Shown here one piece after another: positions 1 through 11,035 of a stretch of 64,000 nucleotides of DNA. The notes below the pieces were generated by a model, which was not told the origin of the DNA, made no database searches, and saw only the letters and a program-made list of their open reading frames with translations. This stretch comes from Alphaproteobacteria bacterium (GTDB taxonomy: Bacteria > Pseudomonadota > Alphaproteobacteria > JAJFIK01). A program made the position numbers and the translations under genes. Every line of letters starts with the position of its first letter. Positions within the stretch are counted from its first letter, which is position 1. The stretch covers positions 1 through 64,000 of the forward strand of contig JAJFIL010000308.1 in the NCBI GenBank assembly GCA_021774965.1, written 5' to 3'.

Positions 1-957
1 GAAGGGTTGGCTGATCTGATCGAGGCCGAAACCGCTGCCCAGCGTACTCAGGCTTTGCGCCAGATGGAGGGGGGCCTGTCCGATCTGGCAGAGGACTGGC
101 GCGAGGAGCTAATCAAACTGGCCGCTCTCGTTGCAGCAGATATCGACTTTGACGACGAGGGTGATGTGCCCGGCGGCCTGACTGCCAAGGCGCGGCCCGG
201 GATCAAGGCGCTGGCCGCCAAACTGGAAAGCCAGCTGGAAGCAGGCACCAGAGCCAGCCGCCTGCGCGATGGGTTGGAAGTTGCCATCCTGGGTGCGCCA
301 AATGTTGGAAAATCCAGTATTCTCAATGTATTAGCAGGAAGAGACGCGGCCATTGTCTCCTCCACCGCCGGCACCACCCGCGATGTTGTGGAGGTCCATC
401 TGGACCTGGGCGGCTATCCCGTCACTCTGGCTGATACGGCAGGATTGCGCGAGGCAGCAGATGAGATCGAAAGCGAAGGCATTCGCCGGGCGCTGGAACG
501 GGCGGAGCGAGCCGACCTGCGCCTCATCATCTTTGATGCTGCCGCCTGGCCTGAGGCGGACCTTCCCACCCGAGAGGCCGCCCGCTCCGGGGATATCATC
601 GTGCTCAATAAATCAGATGCGGCAGAAGATCTGACAGCACCGGAGACTGTCTGGGGCACGGCGCTGTTGCTCAGCGCTTCCACCGGCACAGGTCTTGGTG
701 AGCTGGAGGAACGACTTCAGACCGAGGTCATTGCGCGCGCCGGTCTTTCCGAAGACGCCAGCATCACCCGCCTGCGCCATGCCCGTGCTCTGGCCGATGC
801 TATCGAGGCCCTGCGTCGCGCGGAAAAGGCCACGGAGGCTGAGCTTTGCGGTGAGGACCTGCGTCTTGCCGCCCGCGCGCTCACCCGACTGGTGGGCAAA
901 GTGGACGTGGAAGACCTGCTGGACGTGATCTTCGCGGAATTCTGTATCGGGAAGTGA
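1..957 (+). CDS. mnmE: tRNA modification GTPase MnmE, C-terminal part (5' end outside window)
   Basis: Frame 1 is open from base 1; G1 GAPNVGKSSILN, DTAGLRE, NKSD, and C-terminal CIGK; located directly upstream of mnmG. Confidence 0.96.
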   Translation, partial: EGLADLIEAETAAQRTQALRQMEGGLSDLAEDWREELIKLAALVAADIDFDDEGDVPGGLTAKARPGIKALAAKLESQLEAGTRASRLRDGLEVAILGAPNVGKSSILNVLAGRDAAIVSSTAGTTRDVVEVHLDLGGYPVTLADTAGLREAADEIESEGIRRALERAERADLRLIIFDAAAWPEADLPTREAARSGDIIVLNKSDAAEDLTAPETVWGTALLLSASTGTGLGELEERLQTEVIARAGLSEDASITRLRHARALADAIEALRRAEKATEAELCGEDLRLAARALTRLVGKVDVEDLLDVIFAEFCIGK

Positions 958-961
958 CCTG

Positions 962-1066
962 AAAGGTCATCCCGGGGCAGCGCAGATGAACCCGGGATCT
1001 CGCGCTACGGACCGAGGCTCAGATTCCGGGTTCGGGCCAAGAGCCCGCCCCGGAATGACGAAGTTT
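962..1066. repeat. Intergenic palindromic repeat (GTCATCCCGGGG ... CCCCGGAATGACG)
   Basis: Inverted arms GTCATCCCGGGGC...AACCCGGGATCT and AGATTCCGGGTT...GCCCCGGAATGAC; same family as 5686-5806. Confidence 0.75.
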
Positions 1067-1103
1067 CTTTGGGCCCCACCACTCAGCCACCGCCGCTTGG
1101 CGG

Positions 1104-1119
1104 TGTTTCACGTGAAACA
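1104..1119. promoter_or_regulatory. parS centromere site TGTTTCACGTGAAACA
   Basis: Perfect 16-bp palindrome matching the canonical ParB-binding parS consensus, upstream of mnmG and near parAB. Confidence 0.95.
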
Positions 1120-1177
1120 TTGAGCAAATCTCAGACGGCCCTTGGAACTCTTGTCCTCCTGCGCTACATAGCGCCAA

Positions 1178-3073
1178 ATGGATATGGATTTTGACGTCAT
1201 TATTATTGGAGGCGGGCACGCGGGCTGTGAGGCTGCGGCTGCAGCTGCGCGCATGGGGGCTCAATTCGGCCTGAAGACGGCGCTTCTAACCCACAAGCTC
1301 GATACCATTGGCGAGATGTCATGCAATCCGGCGATCGGGGGCCTGGGCAAGGGTCATCTGGTGCGGGAGATTGATGCGCTGGACGGGGTCATGGGCCGTA
1401 TAGCGGATGCCAGCGGGATCCAGTTCCGCATGCTCAATAAGCGCAAGGGCCCTGCCGTGCGCGGGCCCCGCTGTCAGTCTGATCGCAAGCTTTATCGCGA
1501 AGCCATGCAGGCGGAATTAAGCTCTACAGCCAATTTGACCTGCCTCGCTGCTGCCGTCGAAGATCTGATCGTCGAGGGTGGCGTGGTTTCGGGCGTCATC
1601 TGCGCTGGCGGCACCCGTTATGGCGCTCGAGCCGTCGTGCTGACCACGGGGACGTTCCTCAAAGGTCTTATTCATATTGGTGAGGAGCGTATCCCGGCGG
1701 GGCGAATGGGCCGGGGGGATGGACAAGAAGAAGCGCCTGCCATCGGCCTCTCAGATCGGCTCTATGGCATGGGGCTCACGATGGGGCGGCTCAAGACCGG
1801 CACGCCTCCGCGCCTTGATGGAACGACCATCAATTGGGATGCCCTGGAAGAACAGCCCGGAGACGCACCGCCTGTGCCGTTTTCCTTCCTGAATGATGCG
1901 ATCAAAGTGCCTCAGGTCCCATGTCACATCACCAAGACCACAGAAGAGACCCACAAGATCATCGCGGACAACCTTCATGTGGCGCCGGTCTATTCCGGTC
2001 AGATCGATGGGGTGGGTCCGCGGTATTGTCCTTCCATCGAGGACAAGGTCGTCAAGTTTCAAGATCGCACCAGTCATCAGATCTTTCTTGAGCCTGAGGG
2101 CCTGGATGATGACACCATCTATCCCAACGGCATTTCCACCAGCCTGCCGCTTTATGTGCAGGAGGCCTTCCTGAAGACCATCCCGGGGCTGGAGGAGGCT
2201 GTCATCCTGCGCCCTGGCTATGCTATCGAGTACGATTATGTGGATCCAAGGGAGCTGAAAGCCACTCTGGAAGCCATCAAGGCACCGGGTCTGTATCTTG
2301 CGGGCCAGATCAATGGCACCACAGGGTATGAAGAGGCAGCAGCTCAAGGCCTCATGGCGGGGCTCAATGCAGCCCTGAAAGTGGCGGGGGAGGAGGCCTT
2401 TATCCTTGACCGCGCCGACGCCTATATCGGGGTGATGATCGATGATCTGGTAACGCGCGGGGTTTCCGAGCCCTATCGCATGTTCACCTCGCGGGCGGAA
2501 TATCGCCTGACCCTGCGCGCTGACAATGCGGATCAGCGGCTCACGCCTCTGGGCATCAATTTGGGCTGTGTCGGTAGTGCCAGAGCCCAGGTGTTTGAGA
2601 TGAAAGCAGCTGAGCTGGCAGCTGCCCGGGCGCTTATGACCGCGAGCACCATGACCCCCAATGAGGCCAAGAAACAGGGGCTCGCCGTCAAGCAGGATGG
2701 ACGCCGCCGCACGGCGCTGGACCTTCTGGCGTATGATACGATCAGCCTTGAAGGCCTAGCTCAGATATGGCCAGAAATGGCAGAATTCAGCCATTTAGTA
2801 GCAGAGCAAATCGAGATTGACGCGGCCTATGCAGGCTATCTGGGGCGTCAGGAAGCCGACATTCTGGCCTTCAGAAAGGACGAAGCTTTGGTTCTGCCCA
2901 CTAATATAGACTACGCCGCCATCAACGGACTTTCCAATGAAGCGCGGAACAAATTAGCTGCTGCCATGCCGTCCACCCTTGGTCAGGCCGCGCGCATTGA
3001 TGGTATGACTCCGGCGGCCTTGACGATCCTCCTGAATGTTGTGAAGAAGGGCAATGTCCGCCGCACCGCCTGA
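1178..3073 (+). CDS. mnmG: tRNA uridine-5-carboxymethylaminomethyl(34) synthesis enzyme MnmG (GidA)
   Basis: FAD motif [44 protein letters not shown]; gene order. Confidence 0.98.
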   Translation: MDMDFDVIIIGGGHAGCEAAAAAARMGAQFGLKTALLTHKLDTIGEMSCNPAIGGLGKGHLVREIDALDGVMGRIADASGIQFRMLNKRKGPAVRGPRCQSDRKLYREAMQAELSSTANLTCLAAAVEDLIVEGGVVSGVICAGGTRYGARAVVLTTGTFLKGLIHIGEERIPAGRMGRGDGQEEAPAIGLSDRLYGMGLTMGRLKTGTPPRLDGTTINWDALEEQPGDAPPVPFSFLNDAIKVPQVPCHITKTTEETHKIIADNLHVAPVYSGQIDGVGPRYCPSIEDKVVKFQDRTSHQIFLEPEGLDDDTIYPNGISTSLPLYVQEAFLKTIPGLEEAVILRPGYAIEYDYVDPRELKATLEAIKAPGLYLAGQINGTTGYEEAAAQGLMAGLNAALKVAGEEAFILDRADAYIGVMIDDLVTRGVSEPYRMFTSRAEYRLTLRADNADQRLTPLGINLGCVGSARAQVFEMKAAELAAARALMTASTMTPNEAKKQGLAVKQDGRRRTALDLLAYDTISLEGLAQIWPEMAEFSHLVAEQIEIDAAYAGYLGRQEADILAFRKDEALVLPTNIDYAAINGLSNEARNKLAAAMPSTLGQAARIDGMTPAALTILLNVVKKGNVRRTA

Positions 3074-3692
3074 AATCATCCAGGAACTCGAGAGCCTCGC
3101 AGATGTTTCACGTGAAACATTGGGGCTCTTTGAGACCTATTTGGAACTCCTTGAGAAGTGGCAGGCCAGGATCAATCTGGTCAGCGGCTCAACCCTGAAT
3201 GACGCCTGGTCGCGGCACATAGTGGATTCGGCCCAGCTCTGGCCGCTGATACCCGCAGAGGCGAAGGTTCTGACCGATCTTGGCTCTGGCGCTGGGTTTC
3301 CGGGGCTTGTGCTGGCCATCCTGGGTCGGGATCGCCCGGAATTTGAGGTGCATTTAGTGGAATCTGACCAGCGAAAAGCCACATTTCTGCGCGAAGTTAT
3401 CAGGGTAACAGGGGTGAAAGCTCAGGTCCACTGCGCCCGAGCGGAGGAAATGGAGCCCATCGTCTCGGATATTGTGACCGCCAGAGCACTTGCCCCTTTG
3501 GAAAAACTGCTCTCCCTTACAAATCCCTTTGTAGGAAATGAGGGAATCGCTCTACTTTTAAAGGGTAGGAGCGCGGCGGAGGAATTGGCCGTTGCTGCCC
3601 AATGGGGGACCTTCGAGGTGGAAGTCACCCCAAGTCGTACTGACAGGGAAAGCTCAATCTTGAAGCTTTCCTCTCTTATTCCAGCGTCTTAA
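3054..3692 (+). CDS. rsmG: 16S rRNA (guanine527-N7)-methyltransferase RsmG
   Basis: [17 protein letters not shown] motif, RHIVDSAQL, overlap with mnmG end. Confidence 0.96.
   Translation: MSAAPPEIIQELESLADVSRETLGLFETYLELLEKWQARINLVSGSTLNDAWSRHIVDSAQLWPLIPAEAKVLTDLGSGAGFPGLVLAILGRDRPEFEVHLVESDQRKATFLREVIRVTGVKAQVHCARAEEMEPIVSDIVTARALAPLEKLLSLTNPFVGNEGIALLLKGRSAAEELAVAAQWGTFEVEVTPSRTDRESSILKLSSLIPAS
3104..3119. promoter_or_regulatory. parS centromere site TGTTTCACGTGAAACA inside rsmG 5' coding region
   Basis: Perfect 16-bp palindrome identical to the site at 1104-1119; encodes the VSRET segment of RsmG. Confidence 0.95.
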
Positions 3693-3714
3693 GTTAAATC
3701 GGACCCCCCAAAGT

Positions 3715-4587
3715 ATGGCCATTTTCGCCCCCAAGTCATCCCAGCCTCCCCAACCGCCTGGGGCCCCTAAGGCTTTGCGCCCTAAACGCCCCAGGATTAT
3801 TTCCGTTGCCAATCAAAAAGGCGGGGTGGGCAAGACCACCACGGCCATCAATCTGGGCACCGGGCTTGCCGCCGTGGGTGAGAAAGTCCTGATCATCGAT
3901 TTGGACCCTCAGGGAAATGCCTCCACGGGGTTTGGTATTCCGCGCAGCGAGCGGGCGGTTTCCACCTATGAGCTGATTATTGACGGAGCGCCCCTGGAAA
4001 CAGCCGTGCTGCCGACGAAGATCCCGAACCTCTCTATTGTGCCATCGACAGTGGATCTATCGGGAGCAGAGCTGGAACTGGTCAATGTGGTGCGCCGGTC
4101 ATTTCGTCTAAGGGATTGTTTTAACAAGTATTTTCAGGATTTACCCGCCGGGGCGATCGCCTTTGACTATGTCCTGATCGATTGCCCGCCCTCGCTCAAT
4201 CTCCTCACGGTGAACGCCATGACGGCCTCTGACGCCGTGCTGGTGCCCCTGCAGTGTGAGTTTTTTGCTTTGGAAGGTCTGAGCCAGCTTTTGAAGACCA
4301 TCGATCTGGTCAAGGATTCGCTTAATCCGGAACTGGAAATCCAGGGCGTGGTGCTGACCATGTTTGATCGGCGCAATAATCTCTCCGACCAGGTGGCCAA
4401 GGACGTGCGGGAATATCTGGGCGAGAAAGTCTACAAAACAGTGATCCCCCGAAACGTGCGCGTTTCCGAAGCACCAAGCCACGGCAAACCGGCATTGGTC
4501 TATGACCATCGGTGTGCAGGCAGCCAAGCCTATATGCGGCTGGCCCGGGAAATGATCCAACGAGAACGAAAACTACGTGCCGCTTAA
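3715..4587 (+). CDS. parA: Chromosome partitioning ATPase ParA
   Basis: Deviant Walker A KGGVGKTTTAINLGTGLA; DYVLIDCPPSLNLLTVNA. Confidence 0.97.
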   Translation: MAIFAPKSSQPPQPPGAPKALRPKRPRIISVANQKGGVGKTTTAINLGTGLAAVGEKVLIIDLDPQGNASTGFGIPRSERAVSTYELIIDGAPLETAVLPTKIPNLSIVPSTVDLSGAELELVNVVRRSFRLRDCFNKYFQDLPAGAIAFDYVLIDCPPSLNLLTVNAMTASDAVLVPLQCEFFALEGLSQLLKTIDLVKDSLNPELEIQGVVLTMFDRRNNLSDQVAKDVREYLGEKVYKTVIPRNVRVSEAPSHGKPALVYDHRCAGSQAYMRLAREMIQRERKLRAA

Positions 4588-4614
4588 GGCCACGCATCTA
4601 TAAGGACGAACATC

Positions 4615-5535
4615 ATGGCTGACAAAGGCCGCAGTAGAGGACTAGGCAGAGGGCTTTCTGCCTTGTTGGGCGAAGAGGATGCGCCTGCGCCGAAAGCGGC
4701 ACCCGTGGCTCAAGCGCCCATTGCTATACCCGTAGCTGCCGAGGCTCCTGCGAGCAAAGGCGGGGACACGGAAATTGCCGTTGAGTTTTTGGAGCCCAAT
4801 CCGTTTCAGCCGCGCCGCGCATTTGGCGAGGATGACCTAAAGGATTTGACCGCCAGCATTAAAGAGCGCGGCATTATCCAACCCATCATCGTGCGGGCCA
4901 AGCCAGGGAGTGCGGATCAATTTCAGATCATCGCAGGGGAGCGCCGCTGGCGTGCTGCCCAACGGGCCAAGCTACATACTGTTCCTGTACGGATTAAAGA
5001 GTTCGATGACGCGCAAGCCTTGGAAATTGCCATTGTCGAAAATGTTCAGCGTGCGGATTTAAATCCAATTGAGGAATCTCTCGGCTATCGTCAATTGATG
5101 GATCAGTTTTCCTATACCCAGGAAGCGCTCGCCAAGTTTATCGGTAAGTCACGCAGCCATATCGCCAATATGCTCCGTCTACTGAGCTTACCCGAAGCCG
5201 TGCAAGTGATGTTGGCAGATGGGCGCCTGTCCGCAGGCCACGGCCGCGCCATTCTCGCATCAGACAATATGCCAGGTCTGGCGCATGAGATTGTCAAAGG
5301 CGGCCTATCGGTGCGCGAAGCCGAAGCGCTGGCCAAACAGGGCGGCGTGAAAGCCCCCGCCAAACAACAGCTCAAGCCAGCGAAAGATGCAGATACGCGC
5401 GCCCTCGAGCAACGCCTCTTCCGCGCCGTGGGCATGCGGGTATCCATCGATGCCGTTGGCGAGAAGGGAAGCCTTACAATCGATTTCCGAACCCTGGAAC
5501 AGCTGGACGATATTTGCAGGCGCCTGATGCGTTAG
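4615..5535 (+). CDS. parB: Chromosome partitioning protein ParB
   Basis: RGLGRGLSALLG start; NPFQPRR; GERRWRAAQ; NVQRADLNPIEE; HTH GKSRSHIANMLRLL. Confidence 0.97.
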   Translation: MADKGRSRGLGRGLSALLGEEDAPAPKAAPVAQAPIAIPVAAEAPASKGGDTEIAVEFLEPNPFQPRRAFGEDDLKDLTASIKERGIIQPIIVRAKPGSADQFQIIAGERRWRAAQRAKLHTVPVRIKEFDDAQALEIAIVENVQRADLNPIEESLGYRQLMDQFSYTQEALAKFIGKSRSHIANMLRLLSLPEAVQVMLADGRLSAGHGRAILASDNMPGLAHEIVKGGLSVREAEALAKQGGVKAPAKQQLKPAKDADTRALEQRLFRAVGMRVSIDAVGEKGSLTIDFRTLEQLDDICRRLMR

Positions 5536-5552
5536 TTTGTGTGCGGAATAAA

Positions 5553-5592
5553 TGAGTGGTCATTTCCGGGTTTGATCCACTACTGCCCAATT
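5553..5592. repeat. Solo terminal-repeat copy related to the MITE-like element ends at 32109-32146 and 32405-32442
   Basis: GGTCATTTCCGGGTTTGATCCACTACTGCCCAATTA aligns to CGTCATTCCGGGACTTGATCTACTAGTGTCCGGTTTA. Confidence 0.6.
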
Positions 5593-5685
5593 AGAGCCCG
5601 GCGAGTATAACGAGCCGGGAGGGGGTGAAGATGTGGGCGCAATTTGGGAATTGAGAAAGAGGCGTCACCGATGCCGATCTACTAT

Positions 5686-5806
5686 CGTCATTCCGGGGCG
5701 GTCCCTTGCGCCGTAGCGCATTTTGGGCCGAACCCGGAATCTCTGGATCCCAATAGTTTGCTCAAGATTCCGGATATTTGCTTATGCAAATTCCGGAATG
5801 ACGAAA
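5686..5806. repeat. Intergenic palindromic repeat (CGTCATTCCGGGG ... CCGGAATGACG)
   Basis: Inverted arms CGTCATTCCGG / CCGGAATGACG; internal GGGCCGAACCCGGAATCT shared with the 962-1065 element. Confidence 0.75.
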
Positions 5807-5814
5807 TAGGGCGC

Positions 5815-6864
5815 CTAACGCCGGGCGTTCGCCGCGGATCTTGTAAGCGACAATATCAGCCGCCCACAGATGGCATCATCCGGGAGCCCGCTGGTTTTAC
5901 ATTCTGTTTCTGCGGTCTCAAGCGCCAATAGCGCTCGTTCACACGAGGCGCGCGGCCAGCAATTAGCCTGACGGATCAGCGCTTTATCGCGAGGGTAGCG
6001 CACGGGCGGACGCAAGCTCCGCACGGCCTCGGTCACATTGCCCGTGCTCGCCGTTATGCCTGCGAGCAAGTGTAGCGTCTTCATCTGATTGGTCAGCATA
6101 CGGATCACACCCACTGGGGCCATGCCGCCGGAAAGGGCCTTGCCAAACTCCTTGTCCGCGTTGCGCATATTGCCGGAAGTGACTGCATCGATCAGCGCAT
6201 CAAGTCGCGCCTCGCCGCTGCCTACAACGATCTCTACTACATGCTCGCCCGTGATCTCACCATTAGCCTCATCGGGCCCCACATAAAGGCATAGCTTTTC
6301 CAGCTCTTGCCGGGTGAGCCCGCGGTCCCCGCCCAGGCGTTCGGTCAGCATCGCCATGGCATCGGGGGCAAGGGAAAGACCATGTTCTTTCACCACGCTG
6401 CGGATCAAATCCTCCAGCGCGCGGGCATCATCCGCATAACAGGGCAAGGCCACGTGGGTCTTGGATTTCTCAAACAGTTTGCGCAGGGACGAACGCGGGC
6501 CCAGGTCGCCGCCCTCGATGATGACCCAGACATCGGTTTCTTCCACCGGCGCTAAATCAGCAATGGCCGCTTCTACGTGCTTGGTCACACCATCTGCTGC
6601 GGGGCGCAGGCGCACCAGACGGTCACCCCCCATCAAGGATAATGATCCCACCGCATTGGCAAGGGCTGCCGGATCGTTTTTTACATCTGTGTCTGAGAGC
6701 GATGTGACCTGAAACGCATCGTTTAGATCTTCGACAATCTTCTTGCCCAGCGCGGCTCCGCGCTCGCGCACTAATCCCTCATCCGGCCCATAGATTAGCA
6801 CTGCTGCGGCGGGCGGCTTGGCGCGGCGCATAAAGCTGGCAATCTCATTGTTCTTAAGGCGCAT
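5815..6864 (-). CDS. holA: DNA polymerase III subunit delta
   Basis: LIYGPDEGLVRERG N-terminus, GGDRGLTRQELEKLCLY, position between parB and lptE/leuS. Confidence 0.93.
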   Translation of the reverse strand: MRLKNNEIASFMRRAKPPAAAVLIYGPDEGLVRERGAALGKKIVEDLNDAFQVTSLSDTDVKNDPAALANAVGSLSLMGGDRLVRLRPAADGVTKHVEAAIADLAPVEETDVWVIIEGGDLGPRSSLRKLFEKSKTHVALPCYADDARALEDLIRSVVKEHGLSLAPDAMAMLTERLGGDRGLTRQELEKLCLYVGPDEANGEITGEHVVEIVVGSGEARLDALIDAVTSGNMRNADKEFGKALSGGMAPVGVIRMLTNQMKTLHLLAGITASTGNVTEAVRSLRPPVRYPRDKALIRQANCWPRASCERALLALETAETECKTSGLPDDAICGRLILSLTRSAANARR

Positions 6865-6868
6865 GGAA

Positions 6869-6924
6869 GCTCTGCCTAACTCTCTATACCTAACTTGCTC
6901 TGCCTAGCTTGCTCTGCCTAACTT
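6869..6924 (-). repeat. Four tandem 14-bp units (minus-strand consensus AAGTTAGGCAGAGC) between lptE stop and holA start
   Basis: + strand units gctctgcctaactc / tctatacctaactt / gctctgcctagctt / gctctgcctaactt. Confidence 0.85.
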
Positions 6925-7463
6925 GAAGGCCCGGTGTTGAGCTGGCGATCAAAGAAGATGGCAAGGCGCAGCTTGATATCTTCGGAAAGTTCTGTGGCGG
7001 CGCGTTCTTCGGCGTCCCGGCGTGCCGAGAGTGTGGCGAACTGGCTCTCCACCACGTTGTAAGCAGCGATGGAGCGGCTGCGCCCTTCATAAATCACATT
7101 GCCCGAGCGCACATCCACCAGACGGAAGTTCGCATCAAGGCGGAAATTATAACGGGTGATCGATGCATCGCGTTCAATGGCTACCCCCTCGCGATCTTCG
7201 CTCAGGCGTACACGCAATTGATAATCAGGTTCCGCGGGCTCGCCATAGGGAGAGAGATGATCGATCAGTGCGTTATAGACATCATGGCCGGTGCGGCCGT
7301 TGTCTATTTCCAGAACCCTGATCTGGCTCAGCTCTGTATCCGTGCGGGCTCCGCCTTCGCGCGCGCCGTACAAAGGGGTAAAGCCACAGCCGCCAAGGAC
7401 AAGCAACACGCCCGCTATGGCGGTCCATTTCATCAGAATACGGAACATAATAGAGCCTATCAA
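6918..7463 (-). CDS. lptE: LPS assembly lipoprotein LptE
   Basis: Lipobox [12 protein letters not shown]; position directly downstream of leuS. Confidence 0.9.
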   Translation of the reverse strand: MIGSIMFRILMKWTAIAGVLLVLGGCGFTPLYGAREGGARTDTELSQIRVLEIDNGRTGHDVYNALIDHLSPYGEPAEPDYQLRVRLSEDREGVAIERDASITRYNFRLDANFRLVDVRSGNVIYEGRSRSIAAYNVVESQFATLSARRDAEERAATELSEDIKLRLAIFFDRQLNTGPSS

Positions 7464-10285
7464 ATCACGATATTGACGATACGCTTGGGAACGACAATGA
7501 CTTTCCGAACGGAACCGTCCCCCACCAGACGTTTGACGGCCTCGTGGGACAAGGCCAGCGCCTCAATGGTAGCGTTGTCAGCGTCAGGTGCAATCTCAAT
7601 TTCACCCCGACGCTTGCCATTGACCTGGATTGGCATAGTGATGGTGTCATCTGTGGTCAGGGTTTCCTCGAAGACCGGCCAGGGCGTGTCGACCACAAGG
7701 GTCGAATGGCCCAGTTTCTCCCAGATTTCCTCAGCCAGGTGCGGCATGAACGGATTGATCAGCCCCACAAGCTTCTCCAACGCCTCGCGCACGGCAAAGC
7801 CAGCACCCGCCGCATCCATATTCTTGGAAACCACGGTGCCAATAGCGGTGGCCAGTTCATAACAGCGGGCAATGCCGCGGTTAAAGCGGAAGTTTTCAAT
7901 ATCCCCGGTCACATCGCGCACGGTCTTGTGGGCGGTTTTGCGCAATGCGGCGGCCGGATCCGACAGGTCATTGGGCAGGCTCGCATCTGCTGCGGGCAGG
8001 TGCGGCAGGGCTTCGTTGGTCACGCGCCAGAGACGTTGCACATAACGCCAGGCCCCATCAATGCCGGCTTGGGTCCACTCAATATCCCGCTCGGGCGGGG
8101 TGTCGGACATCATGAACCAGCGGGCCGTATCCGCGCCGTATTGATCCACAATGCCTTCAGGGTCGATGGTATTGCGCTTGGACTTGGACATCTTTTCCAC
8201 GGCGCCGATGGTCACCGGCTGGCCGGTCTTGATCTCCGTGGCTTTGCCTTCCTGCTGGTCCACCTCATCGGGATAAAGCCAGCCGCCGTCTGCTGCCTTG
8301 AAGGTCTCATGACAAACCATGCCTTGGGTAAAGAGGCCCTTGAAAGGCTCTTTCACGTTCAAATGACCGGTTATGGACATGGCACGAGCGAAAAAGCGGG
8401 CATAGAGCAAGTGCAGCACCGCGTGTTCGATGCCGCCAATATACTGATCCACCGGCAACCAATAGTCCGTGGCCTCGCGGTTCGTTGGCGTATCGACGCT
8501 GTTGTCGCAATAGCGCGCAAAATACCAGGACGAATCCACGAACGTATCCATGGTGTCGGTCTCGCGCGTTGCTGCTTTGCCGCACGTTGGGCAGCCCACA
8601 TGTTTCCACGTGGCGTGATGGTCCAGCGGATTGCCGGGCTTATCGAAGCTGACATCATCGGGAAGTTTTACCGGCAGGTCCTTTGCCGGCACGGGCACAA
8701 CGCCGCAGCCCTCACAATGGATCATGGGAATAGGGCAGCCCCAATAGCGCTGCCGCGAGATCAACCAATCGCGCAGACGATAGACGGTGGCTTCCCCGCC
8801 AATATCCAGATCAGATAATTTGGACGTGGTCTCCAGTAGAGCCTCGCCGCCCGTGGTCATGCTCCAGCTATCTGCCGCCCCGCGATAAGACCATTCTTCA
8901 TCAACGGTTCGTTGCTTGATGGGATCAATGGAGCTCTTGCCCGAGATCGTTTTGGGGTGGGGCAGGGCTTCAACCTCCGGGCATTTTGCCACGCTGAAGA
9001 AGACATCCTGCTCAAACTCGCCGGTGTGATCATACCTGGGCACGCTGGGGCTTTTCTCAAAGCGGTAAAGGTGCTGCCGAATGAACTCCTGATCTTCTTC
9101 GGAGAACGTTGCAATGGTCTCGTCAGAGAGGTCTTCCAGGAAGTGACAGCCCACGGGGCGGCGGGCCGCGCGAATTTTCAAGCCATATTTGGTGGCAAAT
9201 TCATGGTCCCGTTCGTCGTGGCCGGGGGAGCCAAAGATCGCGCCGGTGCCGTAATCCATCAATACATAATTGGCCACATACACAGGCACGGTATGGGCAG
9301 GATCAAACGGATTGATCGCAACAATGCCCGTATCAAACCCGGTCTTTTCTGCTGTATCCAGGTCTGCCTGCATGGTGGAGCTTTTGCGCACACTGTCGCA
9401 ATAATCCGCAAGCTGAGGATTTGATTGTGACAAAGCCAGCGCCAATGGGTGATCTGCGGCAATAGCGCAGAAGCTCATGCCAAAAATAGTGTCAGGCCGA
9501 GTGGAGTAAACTTCCAAACCAGCTTTGACCTCAGGAATATCAGCGCCTTCAAGATCAAACGACCATTGTGCGCCATAGGACTTGCCAATCCAGTTGGCCT
9601 GCATCAGGCGGACATTGTCCGGCCAGCGATCCAAGGTGTCCAGGCTCTCCAAAAGGTCGTCGGCATGATCGGTGATCTTGAAAAACCATTGGGTCAATTT
9701 GCGCTTTTCAACGGGGGCGCCGGAACGCCAGCCCTTGCCGTCGACGACTTGTTCATTGGCCAGCACAGAATTTTCAACAGGGTCCCAATTGACCGTGGCT
9801 TCTTTGCGATAGACTAGGCCTGCTTCGTAAAAGTCCGTGAACAGACGTTGTTGGTGCTGATAATATTCAGGATCACAGGTGGCGAACTCGCGGGACCAAT
9901 CTAAAGACAATCCCATCAATTGGAACTGCGCTTTCATGGCCGCGATATTGGCGTGGGTCCATTTGCCCGGATGCTCGCCGCGTTCTCGCGCTGCGTTTTC
10001 TGCCGGCAGGCCAAAGGCGTCCCAGCCAAAGGGATGCAGAACCGAGAACCCTGCAGCGCGCTTGTACCGCGCGACCACATCACCCATGGAATAATTGCGC
10101 ATATGGCCAATGTGAACCCGCCCCGAAGGATAGGGAAACATCTCCATGACAAACGCCTTGGGCTTGTCCGGGTCTTGTTTGGCGGTGAAGACATCTCTGT
10201 CCGCCCAGATGCCTTGCCACTTTTGCTCTGTGGCTTTTGCGTTGTAACGCTCCGGTGCGTCTTGGGGGGCGGTGTCGCTGCTCAT
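7460..10285 (-). CDS. leuS: Leucyl-tRNA synthetase
   Basis: [16 protein letters not shown] (HIGH), [14 protein letters not shown] (KMSKS), 941 aa. Confidence 0.99.
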   Translation of the reverse strand: MSSDTAPQDAPERYNAKATEQKWQGIWADRDVFTAKQDPDKPKAFVMEMFPYPSGRVHIGHMRNYSMGDVVARYKRAAGFSVLHPFGWDAFGLPAENAARERGEHPGKWTHANIAAMKAQFQLMGLSLDWSREFATCDPEYYQHQQRLFTDFYEAGLVYRKEATVNWDPVENSVLANEQVVDGKGWRSGAPVEKRKLTQWFFKITDHADDLLESLDTLDRWPDNVRLMQANWIGKSYGAQWSFDLEGADIPEVKAGLEVYSTRPDTIFGMSFCAIAADHPLALALSQSNPQLADYCDSVRKSSTMQADLDTAEKTGFDTGIVAINPFDPAHTVPVYVANYVLMDYGTGAIFGSPGHDERDHEFATKYGLKIRAARRPVGCHFLEDLSDETIATFSEEDQEFIRQHLYRFEKSPSVPRYDHTGEFEQDVFFSVAKCPEVEALPHPKTISGKSSIDPIKQRTVDEEWSYRGAADSWSMTTGGEALLETTSKLSDLDIGGEATVYRLRDWLISRQRYWGCPIPMIHCEGCGVVPVPAKDLPVKLPDDVSFDKPGNPLDHHATWKHVGCPTCGKAATRETDTMDTFVDSSWYFARYCDNSVDTPTNREATDYWLPVDQYIGGIEHAVLHLLYARFFARAMSITGHLNVKEPFKGLFTQGMVCHETFKAADGGWLYPDEVDQQEGKATEIKTGQPVTIGAVEKMSKSKRNTIDPEGIVDQYGADTARWFMMSDTPPERDIEWTQAGIDGAWRYVQRLWRVTNEALPHLPAADASLPNDLSDPAAALRKTAHKTVRDVTGDIENFRFNRGIARCYELATAIGTVVSKNMDAAGAGFAVREALEKLVGLINPFMPHLAEEIWEKLGHSTLVVDTPWPVFEETLTTDDTITMPIQVNGKRRGEIEIAPDADNATIEALALSHEAVKRLVGDGSVRKVIVVPKRIVNIVI

Positions 10286-10459
10286 GGGTCTGATCTCTAA
10301 ATTGGTTTAAGGCCCCACTAGGGCCCATCATGATGCAAAAAGGAAGAGTGATTTGCTGAACGTCAGGTAAATCATCTTGCGGGGCGCTTGCACGCGCAAT
10401 AGACCGCGGGCCGCTTTCGCGAACCCTGGTTTAAGTCGGCCCATCAAATCAGGCGTCTT

Positions 10460-11035
10460 TTACTCGGAGAAGTTCGCGACGCGGAGTTGACGGGCCCGCG
10501 TTAGAATTGCGTTTTCGATCTGGACCTGAACTTCAGGATCAACCGCTGCATCGGCCCACTGACCGCTTAGCTCGCGCTCCTGACGGAAGACGCTGACCCG
10601 AACGCCATCAGCGCGAAGGCGGCGATCAAGAATAAAGACCGTCAGCTTGAAACGTTCTTCCGGGCTTTGCGGGGTCTGGTACCAATCAGAAATGATCACG
10701 CCGCCGAACGGATCGGTGGTCGTCAAAGGCATGAAGGATACCGTGTCCAGCGAGGCGCGCCAGAGATAGCTATTGACGCCAATGCCGCCGCCACCGCTGT
10801 TGCCGCCGCTTTCGCCACCAAACAGGGTAATGCCGTTGGGGCCAAACAGGCCGCCTTCTGCATTTTGTGCTGCCGCGTCCGCGCCAAAGGGGTCATAGCG
10901 CTCGCTACCGCCATATTGCTCAGGATAGTTGCTGTCATTGCCCGGGCCGTTTGCACAGCCGGCGAGGGTGAAAGCAAGGGTGGCGATTAAGGCCAGAAAA
11001 CGCACAGATTGGCGCATGAGGGCGACAATCGCCAT
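10460..11035 (-). CDS. DUF3576-type lipoprotein (start trimmed to the signal peptide Met)
   Basis: MAIVALMRQSVRFLALIATLAFTLAGC lipobox; NSYLWRASLDTVSFMPLTTTDPFGGVIISDWY; located upstream of leuS. Confidence 0.85.
   Translation of the reverse strand: MAIVALMRQSVRFLALIATLAFTLAGCANGPGNDSNYPEQYGGSERYDPFGADAAAQNAEGGLFGPNGITLFGGESGGNSGGGGIGVNSYLWRASLDTVSFMPLTTTDPFGGVIISDWYQTPQSPEERFKLTVFILDRRLRADGVRVSVFRQERELSGQWADAAVDPEVQVQIENAILTRARQLRVANFSE

Noticed and set aside
1751-2347. 198-aa minus-strand ORF within mnmG
   Set aside because: Antisense shadow ORF of a well conserved gene
7544-8818. 424-aa plus-strand ORF opposite leuS
   Set aside because: Antisense shadow of a confidently identified leuS; no domain features; His/Gly-rich composition typical of high-GC antisense frames
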